From Bostrychus sinensis (Eukaryota; Chordata; Actinopteri; Gobiiformes; Eleotridae): a stretch of DNA of 64,000 nucleotides. Under the pieces are notes generated by a model. That model was given only the letters and a program-made list of their open reading frames with translations. It had not been told where the DNA came from and did no database searches. Positions 1 through 12,500 of this stretch are shown one piece after another (the first letter of the stretch is position 1; every line of letters starts with the position of its first letter). Made by a program: the position numbers and the translations under genes. The stretch is from assembly GCA_020698575.1 (NCBI GenBank), contig CM036239.1, forward strand, positions 9,137,263-9,201,262, written 5' to 3'.

Positions 1-600
1 GCCACAGACCGATGGCACGTACCCTTGCCTACGAGATACATACAAAGTACAAATTTGTTTGATAAAAAGCCATCACTAAAGACCAAAACAACTCTTTGTT
101 CAGAAGCAGAAGAACAGAAGACAACAGTTTAATATGAGATTGCTTTGGAGTTCACATCACTTTCACTTCACAGGTTCTTCGTCTACCATAGTTTTGAATG
201 CAATAAATGTTTGATTGTGTCTGTCTTTTGTTTTTGACACCTAAAGTTCAAATAAATACCCTACTAAGTATAAATATCTACTATTTACTTTAAAACTCTG
301 GATGTTGTGCACGTTTAAGTTCACGCCTCTGAAGAAGATAGACTTGCGTATCTCCGGCACAGGACTGGTGAACCGGTTCCGCAAACCTGTGGAGGCTGTG
401 GATTTGCTCTCATTTACTGCAACGGCAGCGTAAATACTGCTGAGTGTGTGGTGCAGAGCAGTGGAGCAGACATGCATGTAGTGGAAATTGGGTGTAACTC
501 TGCACACAAGCATCAGTCAGTCTTCCTTAACCAGAATAGTATGCTTTAGTCACATCATTACCAGTGGCATAGTATGTTCTACATTTTATCATTTATTTTT
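1..600. other. no gene recognised
   Basis: AT-rich unique DNA. I see no splice-flanked coding segment, RNA gene or clear repeat boundary. The short open frames here are of chance length. Confidence 0.5.
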
Positions 601-1245
601 TCATCTTCCTATTCCTGTTAGGGGCCACAGAGGGCTGAAGCCTATCACAGCAACTGTGGGCCTTGATGTTTTTTCATAAAACACCAAAATACACCATACA
701 AGCAGCCCTGTACTTATTTCTGGATGGCAATGACAGCAAAAGCCAGTTGTACAAAGAGTTGTGGTCAGAAAGTCAATTTTTTTTAATGTGGTCGTTACGT
801 CGGATGTCAACAGGACTGTTGTTAAAATGGAAATAAGACAAAGAAAAAAATCACACAGAGACCTGGACAATAAGGCGGATTTCGCCAGAACCAGCAGGTG
901 ATGAAGAAAAGCACTAAACACTGTTAATCAGGTCAGAGAGGTTATTAAATTAGCTCGGAAACTAGCGCTTCCGCTTTTGTAAGACACACAGCACATAAAC
1001 GGCTGTGATAGGCCACTTCAAAATTGAACGAAAGAGAAGCGCTTCACTCTGAGAGGGGAACCAGACTGTCCTGCTTGCGAACAGTAAGTAGGAGAGGCTA
1101 GCTCACCAGGATTGGTCTTTGGACAGTGTGAGGAAGCCATAGAACCCACAGTAACACAGGGAGGACATGCAGACTCCACCTGCTGTGTCAAACCCACCAT
1201 CTCCCTGCTGAAAGGCAGGAGAGCTAATCACCCTGACACTGTGCA
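600..1245 (-). repeat. decayed dispersed fish repeat, split copy
   Basis: The stretch at about 600-660 (the 'cctgttaggggcc...gctgaagcctatc' phrase) and the stretch at about 1095-1245 ('gaggaagcc', 'cagggaggacatgcagactcc', 'aaacccaccatctccctgctg') match the two ends of the common fish repeat seen intact at 8987-9369. Here the ends are separated by roughly 430 bp of unrelated sequence. That suggests an old copy broken by an insertion or by replacement of its middle. Recognition is by phrase only. Confidence 0.45.
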
Positions 1246-1980
1246 CCCTATGTTTCATATACAGAACATTTAGGTAAAAATGTTTCATGTGATAACTCTG
1301 TACAACAAGGCTTAATCAGTTTTTGGCTGATTATCAGTAACAGTTATGCCAGGAAGAAGTCATATGCTAGCCTACCTCTCAACTCCATTGCACACCACAG
1401 AACAGGTGTATACTCCAGATGCCACTGTAGCCATGACTAATTAATAACAAGCAAACAGTGGTTAAAAAAACAGCACATACCAGACTGTGTCATGCAGGAG
1501 TCTCATTCAGTCCCAAAAACACTAGTGCTCCTTTGCAAAGAATTGGCAGAACGTAGGTATTCATACTTCTCACTGGCTGTTAGTGGACTGGTTGGCTCAA
1601 AGTATTTGGCTGCAGGAGACTAGCTTGAAGTGGGTCTCAGAGCTGCCTGTTGTCGAGGCTGTCTCTGTGGTGAGAAGAGGACAATGGAAATGGCTCCATG
1701 CAGCCTGTGAACTGCAAGGACACAATCACATCACATTTACAGCACGATGAAGGCTCAATATCCTCCAGCCGGATATTGGCTTTGTGCTCTTGTTGCAAAC
1801 AGCATTCACCATTGTTGCCTAAACATGGGTTTCATCTTATTAAATAAATGTTGTGACAATAATACTGTATCAGTAGCAGCATGGTAGTGTCTTATGACAG
1901 TACATTTATTTTGATCTGGGTATAGTGTTTGTAATTCTGAGGATTTGGAAATATTATGAACAGAAAACAGAGAAACTGTT
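1246..1980. other. no gene recognised
   Basis: Unique-looking DNA. No exon with convincing splice sites and no recognisable repeat. Confidence 0.45.
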
Positions 1981-2150
1981 AAGGCAAAGCAAGGCAAGGC
2001 AAGTTTATTTGTATAGCACAATTCATACACAGAGCAATTCAAAGTGCTTTACAGAAAAAAAAGGCAAATTTAAAAGTACAAAACACAATTAAAACAATAA
2101 AATCAAATTTAAAGAGTATAATTAAGAATCAATTTAAAATTAAATTAAAA
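1981..2150 (-). repeat. SINE or LINE 3' tail fragment
   Basis: The 'aaggcaaggcaagtttattt' start, 'gtatagcaca' and 'aaagtgctttaca' are the reverse-oriented tail of a very common fish retroposon. It then runs into A-rich DNA. No tRNA-like head is visible, so the copy is 5'-truncated. Confidence 0.5.
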
Positions 2151-3203
2151 AGAAGAGTGCAGATAAAACACTTTCAGTTTCAGACACTTTCAGACATATG
2201 CACAGTTAAAAAGAACAGGTTGGCATCATGAGCTGAATGTGGAGAATGGCTTTATGGTGGTTTTGTATATGTGGCATTGGGAATATTCAGTATGAGATGC
2301 TTATTAACATTGTAGTTCATTTAAGGTCACTACTTACAGGTGGTCTAAGAGGCAACCTGCAGTGAAATTTAGCTGCAGGGCTCTGAGTTGCAATGCACAG
2401 CCTATTTAAAGCAGAAGTACCTGTAGAAACTAGCTTCCTGTATCTGTAGGTGAGAGTGGTATCCGTTCCTATTTTTGGATGATAATTTTTGATGGCCAGA
2501 CGGTGTTTGTTTTTCAATCCCACATGCCTGTTACACATTCATGAAACACCTTTTCAGTAAAAGCACAGAGTTGGCTTTCAAAGGCCTCCCGCTGTCTGCT
2601 GGTAAATATCAGGCTCTAATTAACGGCTGCTGATATCTTTCACACATCATCTTTTGGAAGCTCTGCTACTGATTTCTGCTGTTACCAATCAACACAAAAC
2701 TTCCCTGTTCTCTCTCCATCTGCACGTTCTATCAGGAGAACAAGTGCTAAAACTGTTTGTCCTCCTGATTTGACTTTTGAGGTTTTCAAACTTCAGATAA
2801 AGCAGAACTGGTTAACTGTTCTTGTTTCTTTGCTGTTTTTGCCTCATGTTCCTTTATGGAGCTCCTCCTACATTTTGAGCTAAAGCATGATCATGAATAC
2901 TCACAAAATAAAAATGACTTCTGTGTGATCCTTTACTCGGCTTTGTTTCCCCCTCCTTGTATACGTACAATGTTTTTATGTACAATGACATGACAAAAAC
3001 TGAGAAACAAAGCCATCGCTAGCTTGTTGTTTGGCTAACCGCAATGTGCCGCTTTCTCGTGAGACTCCAGATTTCTGTGACACCAGGTCGGCGACGCCCA
3101 TACCTACAAGTCTTGTTTCTGGCCCAGAGACAAGAGGGGAAGGGAGGGGAAATGCAGGGAGCTTTATTCACCCCACAACAACTCATTTAACCATCATGCA
3201 GAC
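2151..3203. other. no gene recognised
   Basis: Unique DNA with mixed composition. The end, around 3120-3190, is purine-rich and runs into a long A tract. No coding exon is supported. Confidence 0.4.

Positions 3204-3232
<29 letters not shown>
3204..3232 (+). repeat. A(n) tract, about 29 bp
   Basis: A nearly uninterrupted run of A. It could be the tail of an old retroposed sequence, but I see no element body or target duplication next to it. Confidence 0.8.
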
Positions 3233-3234
<2 letters not shown>

Positions 3235-3886
3235 CAATGAAGCATGCTTTAAATATCTTTTTATATAATTTTGCCATTCTCTAACTTGGGTTAATTTTTA
3301 CAGTATTTAAGTTCTGTTCAGTGAAATCAACTGAACTTTAAATGTTGTACTCAGTAAGTGCATTGACACTTTGAAACCTTTTTGTAAACTCTAAAAAAAA
3401 TAATAATTCTATAAAAATTCTATGCATTACAATTTTTAAGTACAAAATTGATATATTTTGACTTGCATATCTTATACAAATGTACCATCAGTAGTTTCAG
3501 TATTATGCTATAACTGCTCCCTGCAAATAAACCCACCAGTTTGTCTGGTATCAGCAGACAGGTTTAGCATAACAGGGGACCTTTTACATGAATACATTTT
3601 AACAAACTTTCCAGCACTGTCCTGAAAGCCTCCCAAATAACAAGGTTCAACTGTTTATAGTATAGGCTTCAGTGTTTGTATGAATAAAAAGCACCCTGCA
3701 TTTAAAAATAAGTCATTTTTACTTTTATTTTGCAACAAATTCATTCTCATTTGTTTATAATTTGATCATTTCCATTTATTAGGCCACCTACTGTTAATAA
3801 GCTAGAGGAAACATATTTGATTTACTTACAATAACAATTTTTGCGAGGACCAAAAGTAATTCAGAAAGGCCTGTGGGCCATAGTTT
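3233..3886. other. no gene recognised
   Basis: Very AT-rich DNA with no long open frame, no clear element ends and no splice-flanked segment. Confidence 0.45.
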
Positions 3887-4720
3887 AGGGCCAGATTTAT
3901 CAAAGTTTTGTGTGTACGCTAAGTGAAAGTGGAGCAAACCCAGGCGCAGCTGAGGGTAGCGTCTCTCACAGATGCTAAATGAGCAGAGCAGATTTTGCTG
4001 TGGTGAATATGTAAAATGAGGTGTTTTTACCAACATGTGCAAAATTCAAGGGGTGGAAAATGCAAATGAAATCACTTTACGGTCGTTGTTTATCATGACT
4101 ACAGGAACTAAATCTGCATGAAAATTTAGTTCATTGGAGTAGCAGCTGCAAACATTTTGCTGTGGAAAGACTGCTGTTATTTATGCACAGACAGGGCATT
4201 GAAAATAACATAAAATGCTTTAAAACAAACAAAGAGACAGACTTTAGCTGCAACACTTTCTTTTTGTTTCACTTTTATTCGTGGAGTTGGTCCAGTTGTT
4301 GTCTCCCCAGTGCGCACTGATGGAGTCGTGTGCGTTCTGATGCAAGTCTGGCCCACTTAAAGTTGCGTTGTCGTCTTCAAACTGTAGGCCAATCACTTGT
4401 ATAGAAAACACTTTTTTCCCTCTGTTCTTTCCTGATACAGCGTTTCATTTTTAAAAGTGTAGTGTGTTTCTCTGCCAGCTCTCTTACATCCATCTCTGCA
4501 TCTGCATCTGCTCTAGGACGAGTTGATTGACAGGCCACTGGGTCAAAACACTGCGCTCGCTCTCTGACACACGCTACACTCTAATTTACATATTAGATTT
4601 GCGACAGCAATTTGCAACTATTTTCTCATAGTAAGTCACACGCAACACACTCACAAATAGCTTACACTACTTTTCAAGGTGCACTCGCAATTTAGTATCC
4701 GTCTTAGTAAATATGGCCCT
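3887..4720 (+). mobile_element. non-autonomous DNA transposon, AGGGCCA family, full-length copy
   Basis: The element starts with AGGGCCAGATTTATCAAAG and ends in AGTAAATATGGCCCT, so its ends are inverted repeats of each other. Flanks are catagttt on the left and tatagtgc on the right. They share five central bases, which would fit a decayed 8-bp duplication. It has no long open frame. The left 240 bp recur at 60659-61292 and, reversed, at about 36470-36662. The superfamily is not certain; an 8-bp duplication would point to hAT. Confidence 0.6.
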
Positions 4721-5824
4721 TATAGTGCTGCAGCAAATGCATGACACAAATCATAATTCATTTTAAAAACATTTTTTACAGCTACGTGTCAGAGATGGGC
4801 CTCAAATACAATGAATATTCAGTGACTCATGCTCACGTCATAAAATAATTTATTCAATTCGCAATCATTTAGACTCTGGACAGAAAGGTATAGCAGCGCT
4901 TTGAAATGTAGCCACTGTGCTAATAGACATTACTGCTCATACTTTTTTCCTATGGTAGCTTTCACAGTAGTTTTATGTTCGTTTGGAGTGAAGCTGCTTA
5001 GCCTCAGAGAAACATAAGTCTGAGCAAAGTGCTCTGTGCACGTACCGTCCGCTCGTTGAGCTTGTTCAGCTGCTCAAACCTAAACGGTCTGTGCAGCAGT
5101 GAGAGGAGCGCAAGCAAGCAACTGTTGTTTAAAATAAAAAAAATTAGGCAGGTTTTCTGTTGCTGCTGTGCATATCCTCCTTGTTCAGTGTTTATACAGT
5201 GACACTGGCTCAAGAGAGAGGCGTGCCGAGGATCTGACAGGTGCACCAGGGCAACCAAGGAAAATATTTAGTCTGAACTATTATTTTTTGGGTTGTAATG
5301 CGACTAAATTGGACACACTCGGTCACACTCTGGAGCTCTGTGTACTGTACTGTCCCATTGTTAAAGATGTTATGCCTGAAGTAGTTGATCAATGATCTCT
5401 TCTGTTACAGAACAGCCATTTCTTTTCTCTTACTACCTTCTTTTGTATGTTTGTGACTAGCCCAATATGGTGTTTAAGCACAGCCAAGATAATAATAGAT
5501 TCCTCTGTGATTGTCATTTACGAATTTGATAGTGTTTAAAGACATTTAATTACAGCCAGTGTCCTATAATTGAAGGTTATACCTACTAACCTACTTCATG
5601 GCCTAAAAGTGAATTGTATTGGTAATGACTTCATAAATTAACAGACACCTGGTTAAGTACAGTTACCTTCAGGCACGGACAGAGTACATTTGAAAAAAAG
5701 TCACAGTAACCATCTGATTGAATATCAACTAATTCATTAAGAGCGCTACTCTTTCACAGTTGTTTACTTTAGAAGTTTATTTGCTATGACTGGCACAGTA
5801 ATGGAGTTCATTTCTTTCTTACAG
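4721..5824. other. no gene recognised
   Basis: Unique DNA. Open frames on both strands at about 5000-5390 are short and overlap one another. The right edge is a pyrimidine-rich stretch ending in cttacag, discussed under the next entry. Confidence 0.4.
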
Positions 5825-5879
5825 ACAACCTTCAGCTCATCAGGTGACGCAGAGACTCTTAAGTGAAGATACACACCAT
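5825..5879 (+). other. candidate 55-nt untranslated exon
   Basis: A good acceptor (tttctttcttacag) directly precedes 5825. A strong donor (GTAAGTG) directly follows 5879. The 55 nt between contain stops in more than one frame, so this would be a 5' untranslated exon rather than coding. It ends ACACCAT just before the donor. If the next exon began with G, splicing would build a start codon in a good Kozak setting. I cannot name the gene. Such acceptor-donor pairs also occur by chance, so this is only a candidate. Confidence 0.25.
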
Positions 5880-7995
5880 GTAAGTGTTAAATCACTCTCT
5901 ATTCACACAGACCAGAATAATTTGGACCTTTTACAGGAATTCACCACAAATTGGAGTTTGTGAGCAATTGTGCAATTTGTCAAAGTAGTATAATTGTGTA
6001 ACCGAAAAGGACAATTCCCCCTCCTCCTATACACACTATCTATCAAATCAGCAAACTCAACTGTGCACCAGGATGCCTGATGGCCCCTGGTCTCATTTGA
6101 GATGCAGACATTGTCCTGTTGCTTCCTTTAATGAGATCTGGAGGCGTGCAATCTAATATTCACCAGTGAGGTTCCAACATGGCCCTCGAGCCCGTGGCCC
6201 AGAAGGCTGTGTGCAAATTCAATGAAATACAGTCGATGCTGGTCACAAAGGCGGCCATGGAGTGGCCATGAAATGATCAGAATGAGTCCAGTAACGATGT
6301 ATGTGCTTTTTGGTGTAGGTTTGTTTTATTATTTTTATTGTGTGACAACACAGTTTCATTTAAGGCTTTGGAAAAGCAATGATATATATGTTTATAGATA
6401 GATAAATGAGCTGACTGCCTCGTTGTGGCTGTGGTTTAAGCTCTGAAATTATCAGAATGAGTCCAGTGTAAGGAGCACTCCCTGGAGAAGGCAGAGTTTT
6501 GTGTGTCTATGCAGAGTGGTGAAATCAAGCGTTTTCAGTTCTTGAGAATGGCGGCGCCTCAGCATACAGGATTTCTTAAACATCTGTGAATAAAAATACA
6601 ACTCCAGGTTTGTTAATGAGGCAGAAACAACATCATGACGTGGTATAAAGCTCCGAAAAGTTAGACTTTAAAAGCTTTTTGTGCTCCCTTTACTATCAGG
6701 TCTACACAGAAATATGAAGCATTACCAGTAACTCACTTCTCCATGGGGTCATCAAAATTATTTCTTCAGTATTACAAAAAGACAAAAACCTTCTAATGTA
6801 TGGTGTATAAATATTGAACCTAATTCACAATCTTTGCATTTTCAGTATTTCTATTGTGATGTTGGTGGACATCAGACAGATACAAGGCTTGTCTGTGTAT
6901 GTAGTGTCATATACTGAAATATTATTTGCAGTTTTTGGGCACAGCACTGATGCTGGTGATGCTGGATGTAGTCACATAACATATTGCAAGACTTTTAAGG
7001 CTTTGTGTGCTCACTTTTGTCTCTGTAATGGCCTATACTAAAATATAGTATCTTCTATGAGGTTGCTCCACCTCAGAGATGGCTTTGAAATAGATTATAC
7101 ATTAATGAAATTCTACTGTGTAACATTTACAATTTCATATAAAATGTTTTGCTATACATGCCTATTTATAACAACAAATATTCCTTCGTGGAGTTTAGTT
7201 GTTAGAGATATTTTGCATTTACTAATTAGCGCTGCCTCACTTTGACACAGAGCACCCACTCATCTCCTGATGATGCAGCACCTTACGTCTGTCCCATGCT
7301 GTCACTGGTGATTGATGCACTGTGCACTTCCCACCTTCACTTGCCAGAGCTTGCTGCTGTTTATGTCTCATAGCAGAACTCACATCCAGAGGTGTCCCAG
7401 CCTCTTCCCATTAGCAGGCAAATTAATCTTCCTTAATGCTGTGCGTTTGGGTTTGAAATCTGCTCAACTGCGCTTTGGTTGGCTGAAATTATTGCCTTAA
7501 ACCTTTATTTAAAATTGCTTTGTGTGTCCAGGAGCCAGGGATAATAAGTGGAAAAAACAGTTTCTAGATGCACACGAATCCCATGAGGTCCACTACAAAA
7601 ATATGTCAGAATTAAACACAGACAGTACTGACTAAATCATCTATAACCTTCCATTTTTTTGTGTAAACATCATTATGAGGATTTAGCTAATTTAAGCAAC
7701 ACTTGTTTTGGTTGCAGATTATCCTAGAGCTCATTTGACAAAATCACTGGCATTTCTCAGCTCACAAAGCAAAGAAATGTTATGCTAAAATTTATGAAAC
7801 AGTACAGTTCAGAAAATAGAAAATGGTTTCCCTCCGGGCTGTGCTGCAGTATATTACACATTTATTGTTATCACAGTATCAGCAAACTCAATATAGCTGT
7901 ATCGCAAGAAACATATCACAATAATGTTATGGTCCTTCATTTAAATGGCAAAATCATTGTGCCTTAAAGCCTTAAATTAAACTGTGTTGTCACAC
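5880..7995. other. no gene recognised
   Basis: Mostly unique, AT-rich. A phrase near 6730-6765 (aactcac...catggggtcat) recurs near 8917-8938, so part of this is probably an unclassified dispersed repeat. No coding exon is supported. Confidence 0.4.
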
Positions 7996-8040
7996 AATAA
8001 TAATAATAATAATAATAATTTATTATTATTATTATTATAA
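7996..8040. repeat. (AAT)n/(ATT)n inverted microsatellite
   Basis: About eight AAT triplets run directly into about seven ATT triplets. The stretch is self-complementary and could fold into a hairpin. The ATT side is probably the 3' tail of the reverse-oriented SINE that follows. Confidence 0.85.
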
Positions 8041-8342
8041 TGCATTGGTCTCATATAGTACCTTTTTGGACATTCAAAGATGGTTTACAGTTGCATTATT
8101 CACCCACACTCAGTGGTGGTGAGCTATTTCTGTAGGCACAGCTGCCCTGAGGCAGACGGACAGAAATGTGGCTGCCATTCTGTGCCTGTGGCCTCTCCAA
8201 TCACCAACAGTCACACACTCACAGCCTCATTCATACTGGCAAGGTGGGTGAAGTGTCTTGCCCAAGGTCAACGGCAGTATGCAATGCTGGTAGCGGGGAA
8301 CGAACCGCCAACCTTCTTTACCAACTGAGCTATTGCTGCCCC
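8020..8342 (-). mobile_element. tRNA-headed SINE, reverse orientation
   Basis: Read on the minus strand, the element opens with GGCAGCAATAGCTCAGTTGG, an A-box-like tRNA head. A B-box-like stretch with gttcgttcc follows. The body contains the usual fish SINE phrase for 'cttgcccaaggtcaac', and the tail is 'ggtactatatgagaccaatgc' type sequence ending in an ATT-rich run. Promoter boxes and body are recognisable but decayed. No target duplication was resolved. Confidence 0.6.
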
Positions 8343-8986
8343 AACAATAAAAATATTAAAAAGGCCCTGGTTGGACTCACTATACTACTGCTGCTAACAT
8401 CGGCCGTCATATCTTACATACCAATATTCAACATACTTATTGCATTTTTTTTCTCTTAATATTGTGCAGCCCTAGATTCTTGTCTACAATTGACTGTCTT
8501 TACTTCTTTGTACACAGCGCACTGACTAAGGTGCAGTAACACTAAAGACTGCAGTAAATATATTGACATAAAATGTATATTATTTAAATAAAATTCTCAC
8601 TAATGCCATTCATAACCCAAATTAAATTCACTGTCATCCATGGCCGTGGTTAGATTTGAGTAATGCTTCTTGTTCACAAAGGACAAGCTAAGCTTTGTGT
8701 CCTACATTTTAATCTTACATTGCTGCTATTTCATTTCCTTCCATTGAATCAGTTCAAGCCTGCTAAAGGTGAGAGGCACAATTTTGTGGCCCTTTCAGAC
8801 AATGCCAGGAAAAATATAGTTCCTGTGTATTCAAGTCATTATTCACTTTATCAGTATTAAGGTAGGACAATGGTGTAGAAATTTAGTCCATTTTAACTGC
8901 TACTGATTAGTAATAACTCACTTTCTCATGGGGTCATTGTATGATTCTTATTTTCTGCTTTGAGTAGATACAAAAAGAGAGAGTGA
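8343..8986. other. no gene recognised; possible hAT end
   Basis: The sequence around 8430-8475 ends in gtgcagccctag, which resembles the terminus of the hAT family seen at 18759-19987. Its partner end is not visible. The rest is unique AT-rich DNA. Confidence 0.35.
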
Positions 8987-9369
8987 TGTTGATCCATGCA
9001 TTCATCTTTTACAGCTTATTCTGGTTAGGGGTCGCAGTTACTTAAGCCTATTCCAGTTACTTTGGGCTACACCCTGGACAGGGGCCAAATAGTTGCAGGG
9101 CTGACACAGAGACACACACAGACAGACAGACAACCATTCACTCTTACATTCATTCATTCACTAGGGGCGCCAAATAACACATGCTTGTCCTTGGATGATG
9201 GGAGGAAGCCGGAGTACCTGGGAGGACCCTTACAGTAACACGGGGGGGGGACATCCCGACTACACTCAGAGAGTTTGTGTGTTGGCTGGCTTGAGAATCA
9301 AACCCACGGTCTCCTTGCTGGGAGCCGAGAGCACTCACTGTTCTGCCACCGTGCCCCCGTGTTGATCCA
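8987..9369 (-). mobile_element. retroposed fish repeat with 10-bp target duplication
   Basis: A direct repeat TGTTGATCCA stands at 8987-8996 and 9360-9369. Between them is a copy of a repeat very common in fish: 'ggttaggggtcgc', 'ctacaccctggac', 'gaggaagccggagtacc', 'aatcaaacccacggtctcc' and finally 'ctgccaccgtgcccc'. Read on the minus strand it opens with a tRNA-like head (ggcacggtggcag). The long target duplication fits retroposition. An ACAGACAG simple repeat lies near 9110-9130. Confidence 0.7.
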
Positions 9370-9505
9370 CTGAAATTTTTTTTTTTTTTGCCTTTTTATT
9401 ACACACACAGCAGAGACAAATACAGGGAGAGTGATGGGGAGATGACATGGAGCAAATAGGCCCAAGCTGGAAATCACACCCAGGCCGCTAGTTCACACTG
9501 TTTAC
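9370..9505. repeat. probable dispersed repeat fragment
   Basis: A T13 run, then 'cagagacaaatacaggga', 'gatgacatggagcaaa' and 'cacacccaggccgctag' resemble a second common fish retroposon in reverse orientation. The match is by phrase only and the ends are unclear. Confidence 0.35.
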
Positions 9506-12500
9506 ATTTTGAATGTTTTTATAGCAGTTTTACTGTGTATGAGATACAAGGCTGTTTATTTAGTGATGATCCACACCCAGAGATAGAATTCCCCTTGCAT
9601 AAGCTTAAGAGGAGATGACACACACACACAGGATGGATGCTCAAAATGGCCACAGGGAAGCCATTTCCACAATGCTCCAGTCCCCTGGGTTTGTTGCTGT
9701 TGATCTGTTCTTTGTGAGACAAAGTGTGTAAGACACATTGCGGTCACCATGGACTGGAGGAGATATGACACACAAGACAGAGCATTTTCATGCCTTAAGT
9801 GCATATTGAGCTGCTGAAGGTCTTTGGCTGTCTGTCCCTTTTTGAATTTAAATAAATTAGCATACATAATTTTCAATTAAAATACAATTAATGATTTTAA
9901 ATATTATTCTCACATTAGTTCCAGTTACTTGCATAATCAACAAGTGAAAACAAGTTGATCTCTAGACAGAATCTAGACAGTGCCCGTTGTAGACTATGCT
10001 TCTAAACTTATATTAGTGGAGGACTAAGAAAAACCACATCACAGTTAGCTGGAACTATGACTGAGGGAGAACTATGTTTTTACATAATTAACTTCTCCTA
10101 AGCTTTTCTAGCAGTAGACGGGAACAGGTCACAAACATGCGCAGATAGAAGTATATCAGTTCCTCTGAAAGGTCCGTCTGAAGAATCTTGGATCCATTTC
10201 CCAGCCTACCACTGCAGAGGAGCAACAAAATCAGTTCATGTTTCATCGAGGGCTGAAAAGATGTTAGGCATCATATTAACAGGATCAAAGCTTAATTTTT
10301 AATCCCTTCTTGTGAAATATCTGGAGCAGCCAGGCTTCCCAGACTGTTCCTAAATCATCTAGCGTGGATTCATCATCACATCTAAACTGGCACTTCCAAA
10401 CCATGGCAGAGTCGAGATCAGGAAACACCAAAGGTCGACTAAAATGACAAAGTTTAGTAGTTTAGTGTGTGTCTGTGGAGGTTTTTGGATTAAAACTTCA
10501 GTATCAGGCATATAGGATACATACAGTATATGGCCCCACTCCTCGTGGGTGGTGTTTGTCATCTTGGGGGAATAAGTTGTTGCTTGGTAAATATTCACAC
10601 ATTACTAGATTTCCATTGGCCAGCGAGCACACACAGACACAGAGGAGCACACAGCAGAACTACTGACTGTATTGGTCTACATCTTTATACAGTATTATTA
10701 TGTTATAGAGCCATATTACAATATGCTATGCTATGCTTTTAGGTGATAAAACAGCCCTCCTTAAATCCAACAGTTTGTGTTATAACAATATAAAGAACAG
10801 TTTTCAGTACTTCCTTCCCTAGGCATTTCTTTTAATTAATAGATTTTTTGGCTTTTCCTTGTATCTGTGTGTGCCAAACTTTAACTAAAACAGACATTTG
10901 GCCTTTCCCGTCCTGCCAGCGGGCTGCTGTGAATTGGCCGGCTAATGGATTGATAGGCTGACTCAGGAGCAATTTCGTTTTTTCTTACCGTAAGTGTGGC
11001 TCAAGCCCATCTCTCCTCCATAGCTCTGTAATAACATGCACACGCTAACGTAATTGCACTGAATTGTGTGTTTGGCAAACCTAATCTGGCAAAGAAAATA
11101 TTTAAATAGACCACAGGGGTGAACTCATCACACAGATGATGCTTATTGAATGTGTGACTTTGCATATCAGAGCTGGTAGCTACAAACTCTCATCTTGATT
11201 AGTAAGACTTGTGACAATCACTGTAGCAACACCACGTGCTTATGTCCGTTATGGAAATAATGATGTTTTTGTGTCTGTAAGCAATGTCGTATGAAGTAGT
11301 TTGAACTGTCTGCTGCTGTACCTCAGGGATCTTGCTTTATTAGGCAGAGCATAATTACTTTTGGAAAAGTTACCTTTACACCAGGATTAAACTTTTTATT
11401 GTGTGAGAAATTAGTAAAATGTAATTCTGTTATGAAATTAAGAAGAAATTGTAGCTGAGTTGCTTTGCAGTTTTAAAGTGAAAGCAATACCAAAAACAGC
11501 CTTAGCCAAAACAGACAGATGCCCGTTTAATGCGGTGCTGGGTCACAGTTAGCTGTATATAACATGGGAATATAATTCAGTGTCTGCTGGTTGTGCTGCA
11601 ACATCCATAAATCTTATTTTTTCACTGAGACATGAAGACTCATTTTTGGCTATAGTATCAAGAATTAGACAAAGTCTCTTGTGTTCCCACCAGTGCTTAA
11701 GATACATTTTTGATACACATGACAATTAGCAGTGCGTCAAGTAGATTTGCACTGAAGTTGCTTAGTAACCAACTATTATTTCTGAAAACTACGTCAAGTT
11801 TTCACACCTCCAAGAATAAATGCTGTGCTCACAAGTTTCTTTGTGAGACAGATGAACACTGAAAACGTTTGCCAAAGTCAAAGTTAAATTATTCTACAAC
11901 TTATTACGTTTTTTAAAAACTTTGGATATTACTCCATATATTAATCAGCTTGAAAAAAACATGCACTAAATGTGTTATTTTGGCAAAATGTCTGACATGA
12001 GTTTCCAGAGTAATTTTGTTGCCACTTTCAGCAATTAGGGTTCCAAGAGGTGTCTCAACAAAGAACAATAATGTCACACATAATTCTTTGAGAAAAGTAT
12101 TTCGTCCAGAAACAAAGACCAAAAAATATGCAATATGAACAAGTTTGTTACCCCAAACTTTGGACGTTTACAGGGTTATCAGAATATATGGACTAGTGTT
12201 ATGGGTGAAAGGTAATTGACACAAAAGCAGGCCACATAAGGGAGTATGCAACTAAATAAGACTCTAAATTACTTTACTATATGTCACTACTACTCCTTTT
12301 TATCATAATTACATTGGCAAAATTTAAACATACAGCATTTTTCTGTGGTAGCAAGAATAAAGCATACAGAAATACAGTAAGCTCATCTCCTCAGATGGCA
12401 TCTGTAGCACAGAGGTCGAAGCAAGATACAGTGTACATTTGCAGGTTAACCGCAACTGTAGCGTAGTGCAGGAGGCACACCTCAGTGTCAAACAAAGCTC

